From: Rubrivivax sp. SCN 71-131
GTDB lineage: Bacteria; Pseudomonadota; Gammaproteobacteria; Burkholderiales; Burkholderiaceae_C
Direction: 5' to 3'
NCBI GenBank assembly: GCA_001724995.1
Contig: MEFD01000025.1
Coordinates: forward strand, 1-64,000
DNA length: 64,000 bases
The notes below the pieces were generated by a model that saw only the letters and a list, made by a program, of their open reading frames with translations, ran no database searches and had not been told where the DNA came from. The position numbers and the translations under genes are program-made. Shown here piece after piece: positions 47,951 to 56,510 of this stretch; within the stretch, counting starts at the first letter, position 1; each line of letters opens with the position of its first letter.

Positions 47951-49647
47951 GCGCGATCTACACGCCGCCGCCGGACGCGCGCCAGTCGGCCTCGCTGCTG
48001 CTGCTGCGCGATGGGCAGGCCGGGCTCGAGGTCCTGCTGCTGCGCCGCGCCGAGCGCGCGCGCGACTGGCTCAGCGGTGCCACCGTCTTCCCCGGCGGCG
48101 TGCTCGAGGCCGGCGACCGCGCTGCTGCGCGCTTCGTCGTCGGCAGCAGCGACGAGGCGCTGAGCGCCCGCTACGGCCTGGCCGGCGGCATCCTCGACCA
48201 CGCGCTGGCCGCCGTGCGCGAGAGCTTCGAGGAGATCGGCCTGCTGCTCGCCTGCGACGCCAGCGGCCGCGCCGCCACGCCCGGGCCCGCCTGGGCCGAC
48301 TGGCGCCAGCGCCTGCAGCGCCGTGAGGCCACGCTGGCCGACGCCTGCCAGGCACTGGGGCTGCATCTGGACCTGAGCCGCTTCTTTGCCTGGAGCCATT
48401 GGCTCACGCCGCCGGGAACGGCAACGCGCTTCGATACGCGCTTCTTCGTTGCCGCCGCGCCGCCGGGGCAGGCGGCGCAGGCCGATCAGGGGGAGGCGAC
48501 GGAGCTGATGTGGCTGCCGCCGACGCAGGCGCTGGACCCCCAGCGCGGCTACAAGCTCTTCCCGGTGACGCGGCGCACGCTGCGCGAGCTCGCGGCCTTC
48601 GTCGACGTCGACGCGGCGCTGTTCGCCGCCGCGCGGCTGCCCGCGCCCATCCCGCGCGTGATGCCGCGTCACGCGCGCACGCGCCAGGGGCCGACCATCG
48701 TCGTGCCGGACCATCTCGCCTTCGCCGAGGTCTGCAAGCTCGATCCGGAGGGCCTTGCGCACGACGTGATGACCGAACTCGTCGCCGGGCAGCCGGTGCG
48801 GCTGTCGCCGCGCGTCCTGCGCGTCACCGCACCCAACCCCGGCGTGATGACCGGGCCGGGCACCAACAGCTACTTCGTCGGCGACCCGCCGGAGGACCGC
48901 TGGGCGCTCATCGACCCCGGGCCCGCCGACCCGGTGCACCTGGCGGCGCTGCAGGCCGCCGCCCCCGGCCCGGTGCGCTGGGTGCTGGCCACGCACACGC
49001 ATCGCGACCACAGCCCCGGCGCGGCGGCGGCCGCGGCGGCCTTCGGCGCCGTCGTGCTCGGCCGCCGACCGCAGCACGCCAAGGGGCAGGATCCGGACTT
49101 CGCGCCGACGCGCGAGCCGATGGACGGCGAATGCCTGATGCTCGGCAGCGCCAGCACCCTGCGCGCCATCCACACCCCGGGCCACGCCTCCAACCACCTG
49201 TGCTGGCTGCTCGAGCAGGAAGGCCTGCTCTTCACCGGCGACCACGTGATGCAGGGCTCGACGGTGGTCATCGATCCGCCCGATGGCGACATGGGCGCCT
49301 ACCTGCGCAGCCTGCAGGCCCTGCTCGACGAAGAGCTGCAGTGGCTCGCGCCGGGCCACGGCTTCCTCGTCGCCGAGCCGCACGCCGTGCTGCGCGCGCT
49401 CATCGCCCACCGCCTGGCGCGCGAGGCGAAGGTGGCGGCGGCCCTGCGCGCGCGCGGGCAGGCGAGCCTGGACGAGATGCTCCCCGAGGTCTATGCCGAC
49501 ACGCCGCAGCACCTGCACCCAGTGGCGCGGCGCTCGCTGCTGGCGCACCTGCTCAAGCTGCGCGAGGACGGGCGGGCCGAAGACCTCGCCCAGGGGCGCT
49601 GGCGCTGGATCGAGGCCGCGGCGCTGCGGCCCGCCGACGCGACCTAG
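47947..49647 (+). CDS. Nudix hydrolase/metallo-beta-lactamase fusion protein
   Basis: 566 aa. N-terminal Nudix domain (about 10-220): GGVLEAGD and [10 protein letters not shown] (91-100), with an insertion between the first Gly part and the REx2EExG part of the box. C-terminal MBL-fold domain (about 285-490) with HTHRDHS (His350, His352, Asp354, His355), GHASNHLCW and FTGDHVM, followed by a winged-helix LACTB2-type tail (about 495-560). No signal peptide, so cytoplasmic. Coupled to a CoA-transferase gene. Substrate may be acyl-CoA or other nucleotide conjugate, by context only. Confidence 0.88.
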   Translation: MSAIYTPPPDARQSASLLLLRDGQAGLEVLLLRRAERARDWLSGATVFPGGVLEAGDRAAARFVVGSSDEALSARYGLAGGILDHALAAVRESFEEIGLLLACDASGRAATPGPAWADWRQRLQRREATLADACQALGLHLDLSRFFAWSHWLTPPGTATRFDTRFFVAAAPPGQAAQADQGEATELMWLPPTQALDPQRGYKLFPVTRRTLRELAAFVDVDAALFAAARLPAPIPRVMPRHARTRQGPTIVVPDHLAFAEVCKLDPEGLAHDVMTELVAGQPVRLSPRVLRVTAPNPGVMTGPGTNSYFVGDPPEDRWALIDPGPADPVHLAALQAAAPGPVRWVLATHTHRDHSPGAAAAAAAFGAVVLGRRPQHAKGQDPDFAPTREPMDGECLMLGSASTLRAIHTPGHASNHLCWLLEQEGLLFTGDHVMQGSTVVIDPPDGDMGAYLRSLQALLDEELQWLAPGHGFLVAEPHAVLRALIAHRLAREAKVAAALRARGQASLDEMLPEVYADTPQHLHPVARRSLLAHLLKLREDGRAEDLAQGRWRWIEAAALRPADAT

Positions 49648-49684
49648 CGGTGGCGCAAGGCGCGCCGCCCGCGGCCGGCGCGCT

Positions 49685-50422
49685 TCAGCCCGCGTCCTGC
49701 CAGCGCCCGCCCAGCAGCAGCTGGTGCGGGCGAAAACGCGCCTTGTACGCCATCTTCGGACTCTGCTCGATCCAGTAGCCGAGGTAGACGTAGGGCAGCC
49801 CGAGCGTGCGCGTCTGCTCGATCTGCCAGAGCACGCAGTAGGTGCCATAGCTGGCCTGCGCGTCGGGGTCGTAGAAGGTGTAGACCGCCGACAGGCCGTC
49901 GTTCAGCACGTCGAGGATGGCGACCATGCGCAGCGCTCCGGGGTGTCCCTCGGGGCCGGGTTCGCGGAACTCCACGAGCCGCGAGTTGACGCGGCTCTGC
50001 AGCAGGAACTGCGTGTACTGGTCGACGCTGTCCTGGTCCATGCCGCCGCCGCTGTGGCGGCCCGACTGGTAGCGCAGGTAGAGCTGGTAGTGCTCGGGCA
50101 TGAAGCACAGGCGCAGCACGCGCGCGCGCAGTCCGCGGTGCTGCTCGAAGGCGCGGCGCTGGCTGCGCGTGGGGGCAAAGCGCGCCACCGGGATGCGCAG
50201 GGGCAGGCAGGCGCGGCAGCCCTCGCAATGCGGCCGGTAGGTGAACATGCCGCTGCGCCGAAAGCCCGCCGCCACGAGCGCCGAATAGGCGTCGGCGTGG
50301 ATCAGGTGGCTCGGGGTGGCGACCTGCGAGCGCGCCTGGCGCCCCGGCAGGTAGCTGCATGGATAGGGCGCGGTGGCGTAGAACTGCAGCGACGAAAGCG
50401 GAAGCTCTTTCGGGTGCGTCAC
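49685..50422 (-). CDS. bpt: Aspartate/glutamate leucyltransferase Bpt
   Basis: 245 aa. N-terminal ATE domain with YPCSYLPGR and [16 protein letters not shown]-terminal GNAT-like half with [21 protein letters not shown] and [17 protein letters not shown]. Attaches Leu to proteins with N-terminal Asp/Glu, making them ClpS/ClpAP degrons. ATG overlaps the aat stop as ATGA, so the two N-degron enzymes are coupled. Confidence 0.92.
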   Translation of the reverse strand: MTHPKELPLSSLQFYATAPYPCSYLPGRQARSQVATPSHLIHADAYSALVAAGFRRSGMFTYRPHCEGCRACLPLRIPVARFAPTRSQRRAFEQHRGLRARVLRLCFMPEHYQLYLRYQSGRHSGGGMDQDSVDQYTQFLLQSRVNSRLVEFREPGPEGHPGALRMVAILDVLNDGLSAVYTFYDPDAQASYGTYCVLWQIEQTRTLGLPYVYLGYWIEQSPKMAYKARFRPHQLLLGGRWQDAG

Positions 50423-51192
50423 GGATCTTCCCGAGATGCGGCGCCGGCGCCGGCCGGCTCGACCTGCAACAGGTGGCGCCAGGTCGCGGCATCATAGGTC
50501 CAATCGAGCTCTCCCTCGGCGTCGAGGACTTGCGCCAGATGCGCCTCGAAGGCCGCGCGCGTGATCGTGCGCGCGCCCAGGCTGGCCAGGTGCGGCGTGT
50601 GCTGCTGGCAGTCGATGAGCGGCACGCCGTGGCCGCGGCACCAGGCCACGAGGGCGGCCAGCGCGATCTTCGAGGCGTCGCTGCGGTGCGCGAACATTGA
50701 TTCGCCGAAGAACATGCGGCCGATCGACACGCCGTAGAGGCCGCCGGCGAGTTCGCCGTCGATCCAGGTCTCGAAGCTGTGCACGCGGCCCTGCCGGTGC
50801 CACTGCGCGTAGGCGTCGCGCATCGCCGGCACGATCCAGGTGCCGTCCTGGCCCTCGCGCGGGGTCGTGGCGCAGGCGCGGATGACGCGCTCGAAGGCGT
50901 GGTCGATGCGGATCTCGCAGCCGCTGCTGCGCGCGAAGCGCCGCAGCGTCTTGCGCAGCGAGCGACTCGGGGCGAACGCGTCCACCGGCAGCACCATGCG
51001 CGGCTCGGGGCTCCACCACAGCGCCGGCTGACCCTGGCTGAACCAGGGGAAGAGGCCCTTGCGGTAGGCCTCCTCGAGCCGCTGCGGCGTCAGCCTGCCG
51101 CCGACGGCCACCAGGCCCGGCGCCTCGGCGTCGGGCCCGAGCGCGCTGCGCCCCGGCGGCAGCGGGTCGTCGTCCTCGATCCACAGCGCCAT
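50419..51192 (-). CDS. aat: Leucyl/phenylalanyl-tRNA-protein transferase
   Basis: 257 aa. Typical motifs [60 protein letters not shown] and FGESMF. Adds Leu/Phe from tRNA to proteins with N-terminal Arg/Lys. First gene of the aat-bpt pair. Length is near the E. coli enzyme. Confidence 0.95.
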   Translation of the reverse strand: MALWIEDDDPLPPGRSALGPDAEAPGLVAVGGRLTPQRLEEAYRKGLFPWFSQGQPALWWSPEPRMVLPVDAFAPSRSLRKTLRRFARSSGCEIRIDHAFERVIRACATTPREGQDGTWIVPAMRDAYAQWHRQGRVHSFETWIDGELAGGLYGVSIGRMFFGESMFAHRSDASKIALAALVAWCRGHGVPLIDCQQHTPHLASLGARTITRAAFEAHLAQVLDAEGELDWTYDAATWRHLLQVEPAGAGAASREDP

Positions 51193-51245
51193 GGCGTTCC
51201 CGGTGCGGCGTCCTGCGTCCTGATTTCGGCGTCGTGCGGCCCGCC

Positions 51246-53408
51246 TCAGCGCGGCGCCAGCTCGCGCCAGAGGAAGCTGGACTCGAGCGCGCGCATGCGG
51301 GCGCGCTGCGCGTTGTCGGCCGCGCCGTCGTGCCCGCCCTCGACGTTCTCCCAGTACAGCGGCGCATGGCCCAGGGCCAGCATGCGCGCGGCCATCTTGC
51401 GCGCGTGCCCCGGATGCACGCGGTCGTCACGCGTGCTGGTGGTGAAGAGCACCGCCGGCATGGGCTTGCCCGCCTTCACGTTCTGGTAGGGGCTGTAGCG
51501 GGCGATCCAGGCCCATTGCGCCGGATCGTCCGGGTCGCCGTACTCGGCCATCCACGAGGCGCCGGCCAGCAGCCGGTGGTAGCGGCGCATGTCCAGCAGC
51601 GGCACCTGGCAGACGACGGCGCGAAAGAGCTCCGGCCGCTGCACCATCACCGTGCCCACCAACAGCCCGCCGTTGCTGCCGCCCTGGATGCCCAGGTGCT
51701 GCGGCTGCGTGATGCCGCGCGCCAGCAGGTCCTCGGCGACGGCGGCGAAGTCGTCGTAGCTGCGCTGCTTGTGCTCGAGGATCGCCGCCTGGTGCCAGGC
51801 GGGGCCGAACTCGCCGCCGCCGCGGATGTTGGCGAGCACGTAGACCCCGCCCTGCGCAAGCCAGGTGCGGCCGGCGATGGCGAGGTAGGCGGGCGCCAGC
51901 GAGACTTCGAAGCCGCCGTAGCCGTAGAGCAGCGTGGGGTTGCGGCCATCATTGCGCGGCGTCTTCGGCCAGACGACGAAGTAGGGCACGCGCGTGCCGT
52001 CGCGCGAGCGCGCGAAACGCTGCTCCACGCGCATGCCCGCGGCGTCGAAGAAGGCGGGCAGCGCCTTCACCGGCTCGCTGCGGTCGCCGTCGTCGAGCTT
52101 CGCCAGGCTCAGCGTGTCGGGGCTCAGGAAGCTGCTCGTGCGCAGCCACAGATGCTCGGCCAGCGGGTCCTCGGGCAGCAGCGGGTCGTGCAGTGCGGCG
52201 AACGCAGTGCTGGCCAGCGGCGGCGCGGGCAGTTCGCGGCGCTGCCAGCGGCCGCCGGCCCTGGCGTCCGGCCCTTGACGCCAGGCCTCGAGACGGCTGC
52301 TGACGGTGTCCAGCACCTCGAGCACGACCTGCGTGCGCGTGGTCGCGAAGCGCTCGAGCGAACGCGTCGCGGTGGGCTCGAAGAGGGCGACGAACTCGCG
52401 CGGCCCGCGCAGGTAGGCGGCGGCATCGGCCAGCAGCAGGCTGCCGCCGCGCCAGTGGCGGCCGGCCACCGTCCAGTCGCTGCGCAGTTGCAGCAGCAGC
52501 TGCTCGCGCCAGAAGGAGAGCGTCGCGTCCGGCGGCTTGTCGACTTCGACCAGGCGGCCGTCCTGCAGCAGCCACAGGCGCGATTCGTAGAAGCTGGTGG
52601 CGCGCACGAAGCCGCTGCGCTCGAAGCCCGGCGTGCGGTCGACGAAGGCCTGCGCCGCGACGTCGCCGGCCTCGCCTTCGAACGCCACCGGCGCTTCGCC
52701 CAGCGGCTGGCCGCGGCGCCAGCGGCGGATGACGCGCGGGTAGCCCGAGTCGGTCAGCGAGCCGGGGCCGAAGTCGCTGCCGAGGTAGACGCTGTCTTCG
52801 TCGATCCACTCGATGCTGCTCTTGGCCTCGGGCACGACGAAGCCGTCGTCGACGAAGCGCTTGTCGGCGAGGTCGAACTCGCGTACGACGCGCGCGTCGG
52901 CGCCGCCGCGCGAGAGCGACAGCAGCGCACGCCGGTACGCCGGACCGAGCAGGGTGGCGCCGCCCCAGGTCCAGTTCTCGCCCTCGGCGCGACCCAGGGC
53001 ATCGAGGTCGAGCACGGCCTCCCAGGCCGGGGCGGGCTTCCTGAACTCGGCCAGCGTCGCACGCCGCCACAGGCCGCGCGGGTTGGCCGCGTCCTGCCAG
53101 AGGTTGTAGAGCCAGGGCCCGACGCGCTGCACCGCCGGGATGCGCGCCTGCGAATCCAGCACCTCGAGGATCGCGCGCTCGCGCCCGGCGTGGCCGGACA
53201 CCGCCTGCAGCTCGCGCTCGGTGATGGCGTTGCGCTCGCGCACCCAGGCCAGGGCGCGCTCGCCCTGCACCTCCTCGAGCCAGAGGAAGAGGTCGTCGGG
53301 CGGCGTGGCGGAAGAAGGATCCCGGGTCATGGCGTGCAGGCTGGGTGTGCCGGAGGCGGCGAAGGCGCCGAGCAGGGTCAGGGCGTGGCGGCGGTGCAGG
53401 CGCTTCAT
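51246..53408 (-). CDS. Prolyl oligopeptidase family serine peptidase (S9A)
   Basis: 720 aa. A signal-like N-terminus (MKRLHRRHALTLLGAFAASG, cleavage near LHA at 26) is followed by a seven-bladed propeller (about 70-430) and a C-terminal alpha/beta hydrolase with nucleophile Ser578 in GGSNGGLLVG; catalytic His in VEGGHDGAAD and Asp in STRDDRVHPGHA. YGYGGFEVSLAPAY and NIRGGGEFGP are S9A signatures. Exported or periplasmic peptidase for proline-containing peptides. ATG overlaps the yaeQ stop as ATGA. Confidence 0.92.
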   Translation of the reverse strand: MKRLHRRHALTLLGAFAASGTPSLHAMTRDPSSATPPDDLFLWLEEVQGERALAWVRERNAITERELQAVSGHAGRERAILEVLDSQARIPAVQRVGPWLYNLWQDAANPRGLWRRATLAEFRKPAPAWEAVLDLDALGRAEGENWTWGGATLLGPAYRRALLSLSRGGADARVVREFDLADKRFVDDGFVVPEAKSSIEWIDEDSVYLGSDFGPGSLTDSGYPRVIRRWRRGQPLGEAPVAFEGEAGDVAAQAFVDRTPGFERSGFVRATSFYESRLWLLQDGRLVEVDKPPDATLSFWREQLLLQLRSDWTVAGRHWRGGSLLLADAAAYLRGPREFVALFEPTATRSLERFATTRTQVVLEVLDTVSSRLEAWRQGPDARAGGRWQRRELPAPPLASTAFAALHDPLLPEDPLAEHLWLRTSSFLSPDTLSLAKLDDGDRSEPVKALPAFFDAAGMRVEQRFARSRDGTRVPYFVVWPKTPRNDGRNPTLLYGYGGFEVSLAPAYLAIAGRTWLAQGGVYVLANIRGGGEFGPAWHQAAILEHKQRSYDDFAAVAEDLLARGITQPQHLGIQGGSNGGLLVGTVMVQRPELFRAVVCQVPLLDMRRYHRLLAGASWMAEYGDPDDPAQWAWIARYSPYQNVKAGKPMPAVLFTTSTRDDRVHPGHARKMAARMLALGHAPLYWENVEGGHDGAADNAQRARMRALESSFLWRELAPR

Positions 53409-53965
53409 CGTGCGGGGGCCAGCAGCGCCTGCGGCTGCAGTTCGACGGTGCGCTCGCCGTCGCCGACCCAGATGGCGCCATCCTGCACCGTCACCTGCAG
53501 TTGCATCGCGCGCCGGGCCAGCCCGGCGAGTTCGCGGCTGGCGGCGGCGTCGAGTTGCCACACAGCGAGGTTCTGCAGCCGCGCGAGCCTGTTCTCCAGG
53601 CCCTTCCACCAGATCGCGGCCGAGCCCGCGTAGGCGTAGACGACGACGCGCTCGCTGCGCGCGCAGGCGCGCGCGAGGCGCCGTTCGTCGGGCTGGCCGA
53701 CCTCGATCCACTGCAGCAGGGCGCCGGTGCGGTCGTGCTGCCAGAGGTCGGGTTCGTCGGTGGCGGAGAGCCCGCGGGCGGGCAGCAGTGGCGTCTCGGT
53801 GTCGTCGCCGGGCGCGTTCAGCGCGTGCGCGAGCACGCGCACCATCAGGCGCTCCTCGGTCTCCGAGGGGTGCAGCGCCAGCGTCAGCGCGTGGTTGCGG
53901 TAGTGGGAGCGGTCCATGTCGGCCACCTGCAGGGCGACCTTGTAGACGGTGGACTTCAAAGCCAT
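53405..53965 (-). CDS. yaeQ: YaeQ family protein
   Basis: 186 aa. MALKSTVYKVALQVADMDRS, HALTLALHPSETEERLMVRV and QPDERRLARACARSERVVVY are all diagnostic of YaeQ, a PD-(D/E)XK-like fold protein of unsettled role. E. coli YaeQ is 181 aa. Upstream of and overlapping the prolyl oligopeptidase gene. Divergent from rhombosortase across 96 bp. Confidence 0.92.
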   Translation of the reverse strand: MALKSTVYKVALQVADMDRSHYRNHALTLALHPSETEERLMVRVLAHALNAPGDDTETPLLPARGLSATDEPDLWQHDRTGALLQWIEVGQPDERRLARACARSERVVVYAYAGSAAIWWKGLENRLARLQNLAVWQLDAAASRELAGLARRAMQLQVTVQDGAIWVGDGERTVELQPQALLAPAR

Positions 53966-54061
53966 GGGACGACGGGAAAGCGTGAGGAAGGAAGGGTGGC
54001 GGGCGGGCGACTGTGCCACAGCGCCCGTTCCCGCCGTGGCGCCACTGGCATCATCGGCACG

Positions 54062-54715
54062 ATGCGGCATGCGCAAGTCCCCACCTGGAGCCGGCCCGGC
54101 ATCGCCTGGCTGGCGCTGGCGGGCGTGCTGGCCGCCGGCGGCCTCGCCGTCGGAGGGGCATCGGTCCTTGGCGGCGCAGCCGCTGTTGCGCCGTCGGGCG
54201 CGCTGGCGCTGGACTGGCAGCCGGACCTTGCGCTGGTGCAGCCCTGGCGCTGGTGGACCGGGGCCCTGGTGCACGGCAGCGCCGCGCACCTGGCCCTGAA
54301 CCTGGCTGGCACGCTGCTGGTGGCGCTGCTGGGCATGGCCGCGCAGGTGCCGGCGCGGCTGGCGCTGGCCTGGCTGCTGGCCTGGCCGTTGACGCAGGGC
54401 GGCTGGCTGCTCGGGCCGTCGCTGGCGCACTTCCACGGCCTCTCCGGCGTGCTGCATGCCGGCGTGGCCATCGTCGGCCTGCATCTGCTGTGGCCGCGGC
54501 GCGGCACGCGCGTGCTGCCGGGCCTGCTGCTGCTGGCCGGGCTGACGGTGAAGCTCGCGCTCGAGCAGCCCTTCGGCCCGGTGCTGCGCGCGGCGCCGGA
54601 GCTGGGCATCGCCATCGCGCCGTGGTCGCACTTCAGCGGCACCGTCGCCGGCCTGCTGTGTGCCGCGCTCGTGGCAGCAGCGGCGGCGACGGCGCAGCGT
54701 GTCGGAAATGATTGA
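54062..54715 (+). CDS. Rhombosortase (rhomboid-family intramembrane protease)
   Basis: 217 aa, about six membrane segments. Rhomboid-type catalytic pair: Ser128 in FHGLSGVLHAG and His190 in PWSHFSGT. WRWWTGALVHGSAAHLALN carries the WR motif and HxxxHLxxN-like segment of rhombosortases. These membrane proteases are thought to cut the GlyGly-CTERM tail of secreted proteins. The very next gene, a subtilase, ends in such a tail, so substrate and enzyme appear to be paired. The stop is followed by the protease reading frame, whose upstream ATG (54708) overlaps this gene. Confidence 0.85.
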   Translation: MRHAQVPTWSRPGIAWLALAGVLAAGGLAVGGASVLGGAAAVAPSGALALDWQPDLALVQPWRWWTGALVHGSAAHLALNLAGTLLVALLGMAAQVPARLALAWLLAWPLTQGGWLLGPSLAHFHGLSGVLHAGVAIVGLHLLWPRRGTRVLPGLLLLAGLTVKLALEQPFGPVLRAAPELGIAIAPWSHFSGTVAGLLCAALVAAAAATAQRVGND

Positions 54716-54737
54716 CCTTCGAGGAGCTTGCGCGTCC

Positions 54738-56504
54738 ATGCGGATCGTTCACTTGTCGCGGCGCCTTGTCGCCGTTCATCGTCGCCTGCGATTCGCGCTG
54801 CGGCGCGTGCGGCTGCCGGTCCTCGGGGTGCCACGTGCGGCCGTCGTGGCCGTTGCGGCCCTTGCGACCGGCGTTGGCGGCGCGCTCGCCCAAGCGGATT
54901 CGGAGCGCAGCGGCGACCTCGCCGTGGCGCGCGTGATCGTCAAGTACAAGGAGGCCGGGATCCTGATGCGCCAGGCCCTGGCCGCACGCGGCGGCAGCGC
55001 CGCTGCCGCGCGGGAGAGTGCGCACGGCCCGCAGCAGGCGGCGGCCATGACGCTGCGCAGCGGTATCGCGCTCGCCGACGGGCGCGCCATCGACGAGCGC
55101 ACGCAGGTTCTGCTGGGGCGCGGGCTGAGTGCGCGTGAGCTGGCGCAGCGGCTGGCCGCCGACCCGGAGATCGAGTACGCCGTGCCCGACGAGCGCCGTC
55201 GCGCGCTGGCGCTGCCCAACGACCCGCTCTTTGCCGGCGGCGCGGGGGTCTCGCCCGCGGCAGGGCAGTGGTACCTGCGCGCGCCCGATGCCGAGCGGCG
55301 CTCGGCGATGAACGCCGTCGCTGCCTGGGAGATCGGCACCGGCGCCTCGAACATGGTGGTGGCGATCATCGACTCGGGCGTGCGCCGCGAACACCCGGAC
55401 CTGGCCGGCGTGCTGGTCGCGGGCTACGACTTCATCGCCGATGCGGCCGATGCACGCGACGGCGACGGTCGCGACGCCGACCCGTCCGATCCCGGCGACT
55501 GGACCAGCGATGACCAGTGCAGCATCGGCGAGGCGGCCAGCGCGAGCAGCTGGCACGGCACGAAGATGGCCGGGCTCATCGGCGCGCACACGGACAACAG
55601 CCTGGGCATGGCATCGGTCGGTCGCGGCGTGCGCGTGCAGCCGGTGCGGGCGCTGGGGCCCTGCGGCGGCTACGACTCCGACATCCTCGCCGGCATGCTC
55701 TGGGCCGCCGGCCTGAGCAGCAACCCGGTCGCCAACCCGACGCCGGCGCGCGTGCTCAACCTCAGCCTGGGCTCGGCCGGCAGCTGTTCCGCCGCCTACC
55801 GCGACACCACCGCCCGGCTCGAGGCGGCGGGCGTCGTCGTTGTCGCCGCAGCGGGCAACGAGGAAGGACTCGCGGTCAGCACGCCCGGAAACTGTCCCGG
55901 GGTGGTCGCCGTGGTGGCGCTGCGCCATGCCGGCACCAAGGTCGGCTTCTCCAGCGTGGGGCCCGAGGTGACGATCGCGGCACCCGGCGGCAACTGCGTC
56001 AACCTCTATGGCGAGTGCATCTACTCGATCATCACGACCACCGACAGTGGCGTTCGCGGACCGCTGCGAGCGACATACACCGATGGCTACGACTATTCGG
56101 TGGGCACGAGCTTCGCCAGTCCGCTGGTGGCGGGGACGGCGGCCCTGATGCTCTCGGTCAACCCCGGGCTGCAGCCGGCACAGCTGCGCGCGCAGCTACG
56201 CGCCTCGGCGCGCCCCTTCATGACGGCGGACGCCTTCCCTGGCGTGCCCGTGTGCCACGCCCCCGACGAGAGGGCGCAGGACGAGTGCGTCTGCACCAGC
56301 ACGACCTGCGGCGCAGGCATGCTCGATGCGGCGGCTGCGGTGCGCGCCGCGGCCGCGCCCAGCGGTGGCCCGGGCGAAGGCGACGAGGATGCTGGCTCGG
56401 GCGGCGGCGCGCTGGGACTGCCCTGGCTGCTGGCGCTGGCCGCCGCAGTCGTGGTCACGCTGGCATTGCGCGCGCGCGCGCGGCGCCGTTGCGCACAGGA
56501 GTGA
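54738..56504 (+). CDS. Subtilisin-like serine protease with GlyGly-CTERM-like tail
   Basis: 588 aa. Signal peptide to about residue 52. S8 catalytic triad intact: Asp212 (AIIDSGVRREHPDL), His273 (SSWHGTKMAGLIG) and Ser458 (VGTSFASPLVAG). The N-terminal region (about 55-150) is an inhibitor-like propeptide with ARVIVKYKE. C-terminus (about 553-588) has a Gly-rich run, one hydrophobic segment (LGLPWLLALAAAVVVTLAL) and a basic tail RARARRR, the layout of a GlyGly-CTERM sorting signal. Start ATG 54738 has GAGGAG at 54721-54726; ATG 54708 inside rhombosortase is the alternative. Confidence 0.9.
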   Translation: MRIVHLSRRLVAVHRRLRFALRRVRLPVLGVPRAAVVAVAALATGVGGALAQADSERSGDLAVARVIVKYKEAGILMRQALAARGGSAAAARESAHGPQQAAAMTLRSGIALADGRAIDERTQVLLGRGLSARELAQRLAADPEIEYAVPDERRRALALPNDPLFAGGAGVSPAAGQWYLRAPDAERRSAMNAVAAWEIGTGASNMVVAIIDSGVRREHPDLAGVLVAGYDFIADAADARDGDGRDADPSDPGDWTSDDQCSIGEAASASSWHGTKMAGLIGAHTDNSLGMASVGRGVRVQPVRALGPCGGYDSDILAGMLWAAGLSSNPVANPTPARVLNLSLGSAGSCSAAYRDTTARLEAAGVVVVAAAGNEEGLAVSTPGNCPGVVAVVALRHAGTKVGFSSVGPEVTIAAPGGNCVNLYGECIYSIITTTDSGVRGPLRATYTDGYDYSVGTSFASPLVAGTAALMLSVNPGLQPAQLRAQLRASARPFMTADAFPGVPVCHAPDERAQDECVCTSTTCGAGMLDAAAAVRAAAAPSGGPGEGDEDAGSGGGALGLPWLLALAAAVVVTLALRARARRRCAQE

Positions 56505-56510
56505 GACTCG

